DNA of 64,000 nucleotides, taken from NCBI GenBank assembly GCA_958295515.1, contig CATQGW010000004.1, positions 1-64,000 on the forward strand, in the 5' to 3' direction. The stretch comes from an uncultured Dehalococcoidia bacterium. Its GTDB lineage: Bacteria > Chloroflexota > Dehalococcoidia > Bin125. The translations under genes and the position numbers were made by a program. Positions 7,552-14,402 of the stretch are shown here, piece after piece. The notes under the pieces were generated by a model. That model was not told the DNA's origin. It ran no database searches and saw nothing but the letters and a program-made list of their open reading frames with translations. The first letter of the stretch is position 1. Every line of letters begins with the position of its first letter.

Positions 7552-9168
7552 ATGCACATCGCCGCCGTTCCGCACACCAGGAGGTTGGCTACTGCGCTGG
7601 CGCTCGCCGCCTTGCTCCTGTTGGCCGGCCTCGCCCTCGGCGGCGGTTGGCAACAAGCGGAAGCCCAGGGTGAAGGTCGTGCGGTAGCGATCACGGTGGG
7701 CAATCAGCATGCCTGCGTGCTGCTCGACTCAGGCGCGCTGGAGTGTTGGGGAGACAACGGTTTCGGTCAAACCAACGCGCCGAGCGGCCGTTTTCGCGCC
7801 GTGAGCGTGGGCGTCTACCACACCTGTGGGCTGCGAGAGTCCGGCGAGATCGACTGCTGGGGATTTCAGTTTAACGGCCAGACGGATGCGCCGAGCGGTC
7901 ATTTCAGCGCCGTCAGCGCGAGCGGGTGGCACAGCTGTGGGCTGCGGGAGACGGGCACTGTCGAGTGCTGGGGAGGGAACGAGCATGGTCAAACGGACGC
8001 GCCGAGCGGTCGCTTCAGCGCCGTCAGCGCCGGCGGGTGGCACACCTGCGGGCTGCGCGAGACGGGCGGAGTCGAGTGCTGGGGATGGAACGGGGACGGC
8101 CAGACGGATGCGCCGAGCGGTCACTTCAGCGCCGTCAGCGCGAGCGGGTGGCACACCTGCGGGCTGCGGGAAACGGGCGAAGTCGAGTGCTGGGGAGGGG
8201 GAGGGGCTGGCCAAATGGATGCGCCGGGCGATCGCTTCAGCGCGGTCAGCGTGGGCGACTCTCACAACTGCGGGCTGCGGGAAACGGGCGTTGTCGAGTG
8301 CTGGGGAAACAACGGGGCTGGCCAAACGGATGCGCCGGGAGATCGCTTCACCGCGGTCAGCGTGGGCGGCTCTCACAGCTGCGGGCTGCGGGAAACGGGC
8401 GCTGTCGAGTGCTGGGGATCGAAGTACTACGGCCAAACGGACGCGCCGAGCGGTCAATTCAGCGCGGTCAGCGTGAGCAGCGTGGGCAGCGCGCGCAGCT
8501 GTGGGCTGCGCGAGACGGGCGTTGTCGAATGCTGGGGAGACAGCGAGTACGGCCAAGTGGATGCGCCGAGCGGCCAATTCAGCGCGGTCAGCGTGGGCAG
8601 CGCGCGCAGCTGCGGACTGCGCGAGACGGGCGAAATCGAGTGCTGGGCAGACAGCGAATACGGCGAAGTGGATGCGCCGAGCGGCCGCTTTAGCGCGGTC
8701 AGCGTGAGCAGCGCACACAGCTGCGGGCTGCACGAGACGGGCACAGTCGAATGCTGGGGAGACAACAGGTACGGTCAAACGGACGCGCCGAACGGTCGTT
8801 TCAGCGCAGTCAGCGCGGGTAGGGTGCATAGCTGCGGGCTGCGCGAGACCGGCGAAATCGAGTGCTGGGGATATCAGTTCGACGGCCAGGCACAGCCGCC
8901 CGCAGGCAAGCATCGCGCCGTCAGCGCCGGGCAGTACCACGCCTGCGCGCTGAGTGAAGACGGAACCGTCTCCTGCTGGATGATCTTCAACGGCGCAGGC
9001 GATGTGCCCACCTGGCTGCGCCCGGCCAGCCTCCCGCTCACCGGCACAGGCGGCCTACTGGACCGCCGCATTGGCGCTCTGGAGCTGGGTGCGATCGCCC
9101 TCGCAGCGCTGGGCATCTCGACGCTATCGCTGCTCACACTGTTGGCATGGCGTCGGAGCCGCACATAG
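7552..9168 (+). CDS. Secreted RCC1-repeat surface protein with LPxTG-like tail
   Basis: 538 aa. Signal peptide of about 38 residues ending QAEAQ, then twelve RCC1-type repeats of about 37 residues (residues 44-490), each built on FSAVSxGxxHxCGLRETGxVECWG and ending GQTDAPSG, with two cysteines per repeat. RCC1 repeats form a beta-propeller; seven make one propeller, so twelve imply one complete and one partial or a non-standard fold. The C-terminus is LPLTGTGG, a hydrophobic helix, then RRSRT, the layout of a sortase sorting signal. Partner or ligand is unknown. Paired cysteines suggest disulfides outside the cell. Confidence 0.85.
   Translation: MHIAAVPHTRRLATALALAALLLLAGLALGGGWQQAEAQGEGRAVAITVGNQHACVLLDSGALECWGDNGFGQTNAPSGRFRAVSVGVYHTCGLRESGEIDCWGFQFNGQTDAPSGHFSAVSASGWHSCGLRETGTVECWGGNEHGQTDAPSGRFSAVSAGGWHTCGLRETGGVECWGWNGDGQTDAPSGHFSAVSASGWHTCGLRETGEVECWGGGGAGQMDAPGDRFSAVSVGDSHNCGLRETGVVECWGNNGAGQTDAPGDRFTAVSVGGSHSCGLRETGAVECWGSKYYGQTDAPSGQFSAVSVSSVGSARSCGLRETGVVECWGDSEYGQVDAPSGQFSAVSVGSARSCGLRETGEIECWADSEYGEVDAPSGRFSAVSVSSAHSCGLHETGTVECWGDNRYGQTDAPNGRFSAVSAGRVHSCGLRETGEIECWGYQFDGQAQPPAGKHRAVSAGQYHACALSEDGTVSCWMIFNGAGDVPTWLRPASLPLTGTGGLLDRRIGALELGAIALAALGISTLSLLTLLAWRRSRT
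7681..9020 (+). repeat. Twelve tandem 111-bp coding repeats
   Basis: The RCC1 modules are also repeated at DNA level: units of 111 bp (one unit, number 8, is 9 bp longer by a VSS insertion at about 8476). Units 3-11 are highly alike, with blocks such as tgcgggctgcgggaaacggg recurring. Near-identity of the internal units compared with the first and last suggests recent expansion by recombination, so copy number may vary between strains. Confidence 0.85.
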
Positions 9169-9180
9169 AGGTTGGGCGCG

Positions 9181-9213
9181 GCGAGATACCCGCGGCGGAG
9201 CGCGGGTATGACG
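9181..9213. repeat. Dispersed palindromic element, copy 1
   Basis: ATACCCGCG (9186-9194) and CGCGGGTAT (9201-9209) form a perfect 9-bp inverted repeat around a 6-nt loop, flanked by GCGAG and GACG. The same element occurs at 27763-27859 and twice at 30455-30620. Here it lies between two convergent genes and could serve as a bidirectional terminator. Confidence 0.7.
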
Positions 9214-9229
9214 ATTCCCCTGCCCTCGG

Positions 9230-10123
9230 TCAGCGCGGCTTGGGCGGCGGCTCCTCGGTACCCCTAAAGAAGGCGGCGCGGTACAGATTGGCATCGCCGC
9301 GCAGGCGCTCCTCCCACTCCTGGTCCGTCATCGCCTCGCGCAGGCGGATCGTCTGCACCGTGTCCTCGCCGACCGGCCAGCGCATCGGCAGCTGCTGTAC
9401 CAGCTCGACGATGTCGGCCACCGCCGTCGCCACACTGCGCGAGCCGGGGCGGGTGGCGGCGCGCTTGCGGAACTCGGCCAGGGCGTGCTCCGCCGACTCC
9501 TGGTAGACGCTGCGGCCATCGCGCACCGCGGCAGCCACATCGAGGTTGGTCGTCTGCCAGTCGCTCTGGTACATGCCCGGCTCCAAAATCGTGACATCCA
9601 CGCCCCAGCGCGAGACCTCGTAGCGCAGCGCCTCCGACATCGCTTCAACCGCCCACTTGCTGGCGGCGTAGAGCCCCATCAGCGGCCCCACAATCCGACC
9701 CGCGAGCGATGAGACATTGATGATCTTGCCCGCGCCCTGCGCGCGCATCGTCGGCAGCAGCGCCTGGGCGACGCGGATTTGGCCGACGAAGTTGGTGTCC
9801 ATCTCGCGCAGGATTTCCTCCTCGCTCAAATCCTCAATCGGTCCGTACAACCCGTAGCCGGCGTTGTTGAAGAGCGCATCCACGCGGCCGAAGCGTTCCA
9901 CTGCGCCGTGTACGGCGGCGTCAATCGTGACCCGCTCAGTCACGTCGCAGCGCAGGACCTCAACGCGCTCCGGATCGAGCGCTTGCACGGCTGCGCCGTC
10001 CCGGTCGGGATTGCGCATCGTCGCCGCCACGCGATGGCCGCGCGCGACCAGCTCCTCGGCGGCGGCGAAGCCGAAGCCGCGCGATGCGCCGGTGATGAAC
10101 ACGACCTGATCTTCAAGTACCAT
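9230..10123 (-). CDS. Short-chain dehydrogenase/reductase
   Basis: 297 aa NAD(P)-dependent classical SDR. The cofactor motif TGASRGFGFA is at the N-terminus, then NNAGYG, a catalytic Ser in NVSSLAG, and the YAASKWA catalytic Tyr-Lys. Length is somewhat over the 250 aa norm because of a C-terminal tail resembling the retinol-dehydrogenase-like group. The substrate is unknown. It is monocistronic, convergent with the RCC1 gene and divergent from the zinc permease gene (98 bp). Confidence 0.9.
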   Translation of the reverse strand: MVLEDQVVFITGASRGFGFAAAEELVARGHRVAATMRNPDRDGAAVQALDPERVEVLRCDVTERVTIDAAVHGAVERFGRVDALFNNAGYGLYGPIEDLSEEEILREMDTNFVGQIRVAQALLPTMRAQGAGKIINVSSLAGRIVGPLMGLYAASKWAVEAMSEALRYEVSRWGVDVTILEPGMYQSDWQTTNLDVAAAVRDGRSVYQESAEHALAEFRKRAATRPGSRSVATAVADIVELVQQLPMRWPVGEDTVQTIRLREAMTDQEWEERLRGDANLYRAAFFRGTEEPPPKPR

Positions 10124-10221
10124 GCGGGGAACCTCCAGACTGGCGGGGATGTGTTGGTGCGGGACTTGAGGTTAGCTGCCAGCCCGAGTGCGGCGCGGCG
10201 TGTCGCGATTCGACGCGCCTG

Positions 10222-11100
10222 ATGGACTGGCTGACCGATCCGTGGCAGTTCGAGTTCATGCGCCGCGCGCTGCTGGCCGGGGTAATCGTGAGCGTCGCCG
10301 CCGCGGTGGTCGGGCCGTTCGTGGTGCATAAAGGGCTCGCGTTTCTGGGCGACGCGGTGGCGCATACGCAGCTGGCCGGAGCCGCGGTCGCCCTGGTGCT
10401 GGGCGGCGGCGCGCTGCTGATCACCGTCGGCGCCGGCATCGCAGCAGTGCTGACCGCGCTGGGCGTGGCGCTGCTCACGATGCGCGGCAGACTGCGCGCA
10501 GATACCGCGATCGGGCTGATGTTCGCGGGCTTCTTCGCACTCGGTGTCGTGCTAATCAGCCGCCAGCGCACGTTCGCGCTCGATCTCGGCTCGCTGCTGA
10601 TCGGCAACATCCTCGGCGCGAGCCCCAGCGATCTGATCGCCATGGGCGTGCTGGCCGGAGTGATCGTCGTGCTGGCAGCGCTCTTCTTTCACGAACTGCG
10701 CTTCGTCGCCTACGACCCCGAAATGGCCGCGGTCAGCGGCGTGCCCGTCGCGGCGGTGCAGGTCGGGCTGCTGGTGCTGGTAGCACTGGCGGCAGTGGTC
10801 GCGTTTCGGCTGGTCGGCGTCTTGCTGGCGGTGTCCGTGCTGGTCGCGCCGGCGACCGCAGCCGCGCTGCTCGTGCGGCGGCTCGTCTACTCGATGTTCG
10901 CGACCGGGCTGATCGGCGTGATCGCCACAGTGCTCGGGCTGTACGCGTCCTACTACGCGGACCTGGCGGCCGGGCCGTCGATCGTGATCACGGCGGTAGC
11001 GCTGGTGGTGCTGACGTTCGTCGCTTCGCCGCGGGGATTGCTCAGCAGCATGCGGCGCAGCCGCGAGGAAGTCGCCAGCGCGCACCACGAGCACGGCTAA
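10222..11100 (+). CDS. Zinc/manganese-type ABC transporter permease
   Basis: 292 aa, about eight hydrophobic segments, ABC-3 permease family (ZnuB/MntB/AztB). Recognisable features are VVGPFVVHKGLAFLGDAVAHTQLAG near the N-terminus and the FRLVGVLLAVSVLVAPATAA block. It would pass zinc delivered by a ZnuA-type protein; one is encoded 1 kb away on the other strand (12083-13306). No cognate ATPase gene is present in the window, so the system is split or borrows an ATPase. Convergent with the oligoribonuclease gene with a 6-bp gap. Confidence 0.88.
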   Translation: MDWLTDPWQFEFMRRALLAGVIVSVAAAVVGPFVVHKGLAFLGDAVAHTQLAGAAVALVLGGGALLITVGAGIAAVLTALGVALLTMRGRLRADTAIGLMFAGFFALGVVLISRQRTFALDLGSLLIGNILGASPSDLIAMGVLAGVIVVLAALFFHELRFVAYDPEMAAVSGVPVAAVQVGLLVLVALAAVVAFRLVGVLLAVSVLVAPATAAALLVRRLVYSMFATGLIGVIATVLGLYASYYADLAAGPSIVITAVALVVLTFVASPRGLLSSMRRSREEVASAHHEHG

Positions 11101-11106
11101 GCCGCG

Positions 11107-11655
11107 TCAGGTCGGCGGCAGGAAGACCCGCTCGCGGTACCAGCGCAGCTCGTCGATGCTCTCACGGATATCGTCCAGCGCGCGGTGCCGCGTCTGCTTG
11201 GCGAACGGCTCAAGCCCCGGATACCAGCGCTTCACCAACTCCTTGACCGTGCTGACATCGACGATCCGGTAATGCAGCCAGGCATCGAGGCGGGGCATCT
11301 GGCGGCGAATGAACGCGCGATCCTGATGGACGGAATTGCCGCAGAGGGGAGAGGTTCGCTCAATCGTCCACTCCGCGAGAAACTCGAGAATCTGGTCTTC
11401 CGCCTGCTCAATGTCGGTCTCGGACTCGCGCACCCGCCGCGTCAGCCCCGATTGACCGTGGGTGCGGCGGTTCCAGGCGTTCATCAGAGCAATCTCTTCC
11501 CGCGTGCGGCGAACCGCAATCTCCGGACCGTGCGCGACGATGTTCAGCTCGCCGTCGGTCACGAGCACGGCAGCTTCAATGATCACATCGCGATCCGGGT
11601 CGAGCCCCGTCATTTCGAGGTCCACCCAAACCATATGCTCGCGAGCGGCAGGCAT
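11107..11655 (-). CDS. orn: Oligoribonuclease (3'-5' exoribonuclease)
   Basis: 182 aa, close to the usual 180. DEDDh exonuclease: the first acidic pair is in VWVDLEMTGLD, conserved GNSVHQDRAFI in the middle, RYVDVSTVKEL-like RIVDVSTVKEL, and HRALDDIRESIDEL carrying the catalytic His and Asp. It degrades 2-5-nt RNA and pGpG, finishing RNA and cyclic-di-GMP turnover in the cytoplasm. An alternative start is the ATG at 11634; neither has a strong ribosome-binding site. It directly follows a toxin remnant and an antitoxin gene on the same strand. Confidence 0.95.
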   Translation of the reverse strand: MPAAREHMVWVDLEMTGLDPDRDVIIEAAVLVTDGELNIVAHGPEIAVRRTREEIALMNAWNRRTHGQSGLTRRVRESETDIEQAEDQILEFLAEWTIERTSPLCGNSVHQDRAFIRRQMPRLDAWLHYRIVDVSTVKELVKRWYPGLEPFAKQTRHRALDDIRESIDELRWYRERVFLPPT

Positions 11656-11658
11656 CCG

Positions 11659-11727
11659 TCAGCGATCCGCGCGGATGGTCTGAAGGGGCCCGGACCAGTT
11701 GAGAATGTGAGTGTCCAGCAGTAGCAC
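11659..11727 (-). pseudogene. VapC-type PIN toxin remnant (first ~22 codons)
   Basis: Immediately after the antitoxin stop, the minus strand reads GTG then LLLDTHILNWSGPL and continues eight more codons to a TGA. LLLDTHxLxW is the characteristic N-terminus of VapC PIN-domain toxins, holding the first catalytic Asp. The remaining 110 or so residues are missing and the orn gene follows at once. This looks like a toxin gene deleted down to its first strand, leaving the antitoxin. Confidence 0.65.
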
Positions 11728-12033
11728 TTATTCGGGGCGGCTTCCGTAGATGTTCTCAAGTTCGCGTTCGAGAAATGCGTCAACATCTTCATCGGTGAAG
11801 AGCGGCGACACGATGTCGCCGGTGACGGTAGCGACATCGGCATAGAGACCCCACGGCGGCCCCTGCGGGTACGGCACGGGGACCAGCCGCGCGACCGTGC
11901 GGCCGTCGCGGTTGACGTAGACCTCGACAACGCCCTCTTCGACAGCCCGCAAGAGCTCCTCGCCCTGCGCCGCGAAATCGCAAGCCTCAACGACCTTCGC
12001 GCGGAGTTGACCGGAGTTGCGCTGCTCACTCAT
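11728..12033 (-). CDS. Type II antitoxin (Phd/VapB-like), orphan
   Basis: 101 aa from ATG 12033 (GAGGAGCGAGCC precedes it); a longer open frame upstream is out of character and overlaps the znuA-like end. Middle region VVEVYVNRDGRTVARLVPV is the short beta-strand pattern of DNA-binding antitoxins. The acidic tail FTDEDVDAFLERELE is the sort that wraps a toxin. Followed directly by a VapC-like remnant, so its partner is lost. Function now may be regulatory only or none. Confidence 0.6.
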   Translation of the reverse strand: MSEQRNSGQLRAKVVEACDFAAQGEELLRAVEEGVVEVYVNRDGRTVARLVPVPYPQGPPWGLYADVATVTGDIVSPLFTDEDVDAFLERELENIYGSRPE

Positions 12034-12082
12034 GGCTCGCTCCTCAAGTCCAGCATAGCCAGACCGACAGGCGGCCACGCCG

Positions 12083-13306
12083 TTAGTCCCCGGCGATCGC
12101 TTCCGCGTTGGCGCGCAGAATGCTGAGGTAGGCGTCCTGTTCGGCCTGCGGCTGCGAGTAGATGATCGCGATCTCCGCGCCGCTCTCGTTGGCGACGGCC
12201 TCAATCGCAGCCGACTCGAACTGCGGCTCGCGGAAGATCCGGCTGATGCCCTCGTGCTCCATCAGTTCCACCAGATCAGCGATGGCCTCGGCGCTCACGC
12301 CCTGCTCAGGACCCTCAACGACGAAGCCTGCCACGGTCAGCCCGTAGCGGCGGGCGAAGTAGCCGAACGCGTCATGGAACGTGACCAGCAGTCGGCGTTC
12401 CTCGGGCAGCTCCGCGAAGATCGCGCGGAGCTCAGCGTCGGTCTCCCTGATCTCCGCGATGTACGCCTCGGCACGCTCGTTAAACCCATCCGCAGCGGCG
12501 GGGGCGAGTTCGCTCAGCGCCTCAGCGATTGCCTCAACCGCGGCGATGGCGAAATCGGCGTCAAACCAAAAATGCGGATCTTCCGCGCCATGCCCGTGCC
12601 CGTCGTGTCCGCCCTCTTCCTCCTCGTGCTCTTCATGCTCTTCGCCGTCGTGTTCGCCCTCTTCCTCCTCATGCTCTTCGTCGTGGTGTTCGCCCTCTTC
12701 TTGCTCGTGCTCGTCGTGCTCTTCGCCGTCGTGTTCGCTCTCTTCCTCCTCATGCCCTTCGTCGTGGTGTTCGCCCTCTTCCTCCTCGTGCCCGTCGTCG
12801 TGGTCTTCGCCCTCTTCCTCCTCATGCCCGCCGGCAGTGAGGTCGGAGAACGGCTGGAGTTCAAGTCCGCCGGCTTCCAGCGCGTCCGCGAGCACCAGCA
12901 GATTGCTCGCGTTGTCAACGACGGCGTCTTCGTAGCCGGCCTCCAGGCCGGCGCCGTTGATGACCACCAACTCCGCCTCGCTCACCGCGCGGATGTCGCC
13001 GGTGCTCAGCTCGAGCGTGTGGACGTCAGCGCCCGCGGGGACAAGCGCGGTGACACTCACCGCGTCCCCGCCGACCTGGCGCGTCCAGTCCGCGATCACC
13101 TGCGTCGAGACAACGACCTGCAAACGCTCCACCGCCTCCTGCGTCACCGCCTCCTGCTCCTGCTCCACCACTTCCTGCGCCACCGCCTCCTGTTCCACCG
13201 CCTCCTCCGGCGGCGGGGAGTCGTCGCCCGAGCAGGCAGACGCAAGCACAGCCGCGCACAGCGCGGCGAGCAGGGCGCAGAGCGCCCAAACAACGAAACG
13301 GGACAT
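12083..13306 (-). CDS. znuA: Zinc ABC transporter substrate-binding lipoprotein with His/acid-rich tract
   Basis: 407 aa, longer than the usual 300. Signal peptide with lipobox (LASAC then SG), a Glu/Gln-rich spacer, then the ZnuA/A-1 cluster 9 domain with LVPAGADVHTLELS. Between the two lobes is a tract of about 85 residues made almost only of His, Glu, Asp and Gly, followed by DPHFWFDADFA, and later LLVTFHDAFGYFARRYGL with a metal-ligand His. The His loop is typical of zinc importers but much longer than normal. Likely captures Zn2+ outside the membrane for a permease such as that at 10222. Confidence 0.9.
   Translation of the reverse strand: MSRFVVWALCALLAALCAAVLASACSGDDSPPPEEAVEQEAVAQEVVEQEQEAVTQEAVERLQVVVSTQVIADWTRQVGGDAVSVTALVPAGADVHTLELSTGDIRAVSEAELVVINGAGLEAGYEDAVVDNASNLLVLADALEAGGLELQPFSDLTAGGHEEEEGEDHDDGHEEEEGEHHDEGHEEEESEHDGEEHDEHEQEEGEHHDEEHEEEEGEHDGEEHEEHEEEEGGHDGHGHGAEDPHFWFDADFAIAAVEAIAEALSELAPAAADGFNERAEAYIAEIRETDAELRAIFAELPEERRLLVTFHDAFGYFARRYGLTVAGFVVEGPEQGVSAEAIADLVELMEHEGISRIFREPQFESAAIEAVANESGAEIAIIYSQPQAEQDAYLSILRANAEAIAGD
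12588..12837 (-). repeat. Degenerate tandem repeats coding the His/Glu tract of ZnuA
   Basis: Units of about 36 bp coding HxEEEEGEHxDE variants recur six to seven times. The DNA is a C/T-rich versus G/A-rich strand-asymmetric block (plus strand mostly c and t). Such tracts expand and contract by slippage, so length polymorphism between strains is expected. Confidence 0.75.
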
Positions 13307-13365
13307 GGGGAACAGGGTTTCCAGGCGCGCTGGTTATTCGATCCCGCGTGACCTGCGGGTTATCC

Positions 13366-13459
13366 GGCTGCGCGCAATGCCTCAAGCACGGCCTGCCCGT
13401 GGTTGGCGGCGCGGGCGCGCTTCCAAACCTTGGTCAGCAGACCATCGGGGCCAATGATA
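13366..13459 (-). repeat. Duplicated copy of the 3' end of bcp
   Basis: About 94 bp here match 13470-13563 at roughly nine in ten positions, offset 104 bp. It re-encodes the last ~30 residues of the peroxiredoxin (IGPDGLLTKVWKRARA, then a Leu-rich end) downstream of the real stop, so it is non-coding debris. It arose by tandem duplication and has since diverged slightly. Confidence 0.85.
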
Positions 13460-13463
13460 CGAG

Positions 13464-13937
13464 TTACCTGGCTGCGCGCAATGCCTTCAGCACGGCCTGC
13501 CCGTGGTCGGCGGCGCGGGCGCGCTTCCAAACCTTGGTCAGCAGACCGTCGGGACCAATGACAAACGTAGCCCGAGTCATCCCGATCGAAGTGCGCCCGT
13601 AGAGCGTCTTTTCGCCCCACGCGCCGTACTCGCTCGCCACCGCCGCGCCCTCATCCACCAGCAGCGGAAAGTTCAGCGCGTGCTTCTCGCGGAACTGCTG
13701 ATGCGACTCGGCGGAGTCCACCGAGACCCCGAGCACAACCGCGGCTTCATCGGCGATCTCACCGAGCGTGTCGCGGAAGCTGCACGCCTGCTTGGTGCAG
13801 CCCGGCGTGTCGTCGCGCGGATAGAAATAGAGCACCACCGTGCGCCCCGCATAGTCGGCGAGCCGGTGAATCTGACCATCCTGATCGGGCAGCGCGAAAT
13901 CGGGCGCGGCGTCGCCGGCTGCAAGCGTCACGGGCAT
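13464..13937 (-). CDS. bcp: Thioredoxin-dependent peroxiredoxin, Bcp/PrxQ type
   Basis: 157 aa from ATG 13937; the longer frame overlaps the NTF2-like gene. DFALPDQDG opens the thioredoxin fold, and FYPRDDTPGCTKQACSFRD carries the peroxidatic Cys and, five residues on, the resolving Cys of the atypical 2-Cys BCP group. Reduces H2O2 and organic peroxides in the cytoplasm using thioredoxin. The last 30 codons are duplicated downstream (13366-13459). Lies 23 bp after the NTF2-like gene, probably co-transcribed. Confidence 0.95.
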   Translation of the reverse strand: MPVTLAAGDAAPDFALPDQDGQIHRLADYAGRTVVLYFYPRDDTPGCTKQACSFRDTLGEIADEAAVVLGVSVDSAESHQQFREKHALNFPLLVDEGAAVASEYGAWGEKTLYGRTSIGMTRATFVIGPDGLLTKVWKRARAADHGQAVLKALRAAR

Positions 13938-13960
13938 CTGCGTCTCCTTCAGCGCGCCGG

Positions 13961-14326
13961 CTACTGGCCGGCGTGATCCTGCACCTGAATCACGGGGCTG
14001 CCGTGATGATGAATCATCCGCCACTCCCCATCTTCGCGCACGTAGATGTTGGTCGCCGCAATCGGCACCGCCGCGACCACCTCGCGCCCGGAAACCACGC
14101 CGACATCCCCGAAGATGCGCGGCGGCTCGGCGGCAAAGACGATCTTGGGCTGCTCCGGATGGCCCAGAATCGCCCGCCAGGAGCGCAGCACTTCATCGCG
14201 CCCAAGCAGCATCGCGCGGTGCGGGTGGATGCAGGTAACCTCGATCTGCCGCGCCCACAGCTCCGCCATCGCCGCCAGATCGCGCGCGTTGAAGGCATCG
14301 TAGAAGGCCTGGTTGGCGGCCAACAC
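13961..14326 (-). CDS. NTF2-like / SnoaL-like nuclear-transport-factor fold protein
   Basis: About 121 aa. AFYDAFNARDLAAMAELW at the N-terminus, HPHRAMLLGRDEVLRSWRAIL in the middle and TNIYVREDGEWRMIHHHGSPV at the end are the pattern of small SnoaL_3-type proteins. Catalytic role unknown. The start is uncertain: the frame is open further, but upstream of about 14403 it is antisense to the DUF3179 gene. No in-frame ATG exists, so I take GTG 14326 (a TTG follows immediately and has GGAGG 5 nt upstream). Probably transcribed with bcp. Confidence 0.7.
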   Translation of the reverse strand: MLAANQAFYDAFNARDLAAMAELWARQIEVTCIHPHRAMLLGRDEVLRSWRAILGHPEQPKIVFAAEPPRIFGDVGVVSGREVVAAVPIAATNIYVREDGEWRMIHHHGSPVIQVQDHAGQ

Positions 14327-14402
14327 CGCCTCCGTGTCGGTCTGTTGGGGGCGAATCGCTGTGCTCCATCTCCGAAACGCGAAACCGGGATAGGCTGCCG
14401 CA

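Noticed and set aside
7729-8940. A 403-codon open frame on the minus strand inside the RCC1 gene
   Set aside because: It is antisense to a repeat gene of uniform codon bias; the open frame is the result of repeating one 111-bp unit without minus-strand stops.
12588-12837. Repeats in the zinc-binding protein as a CRISPR-like array
   Set aside because: Units are contiguous, in frame and without spacers; they encode His/Glu runs.
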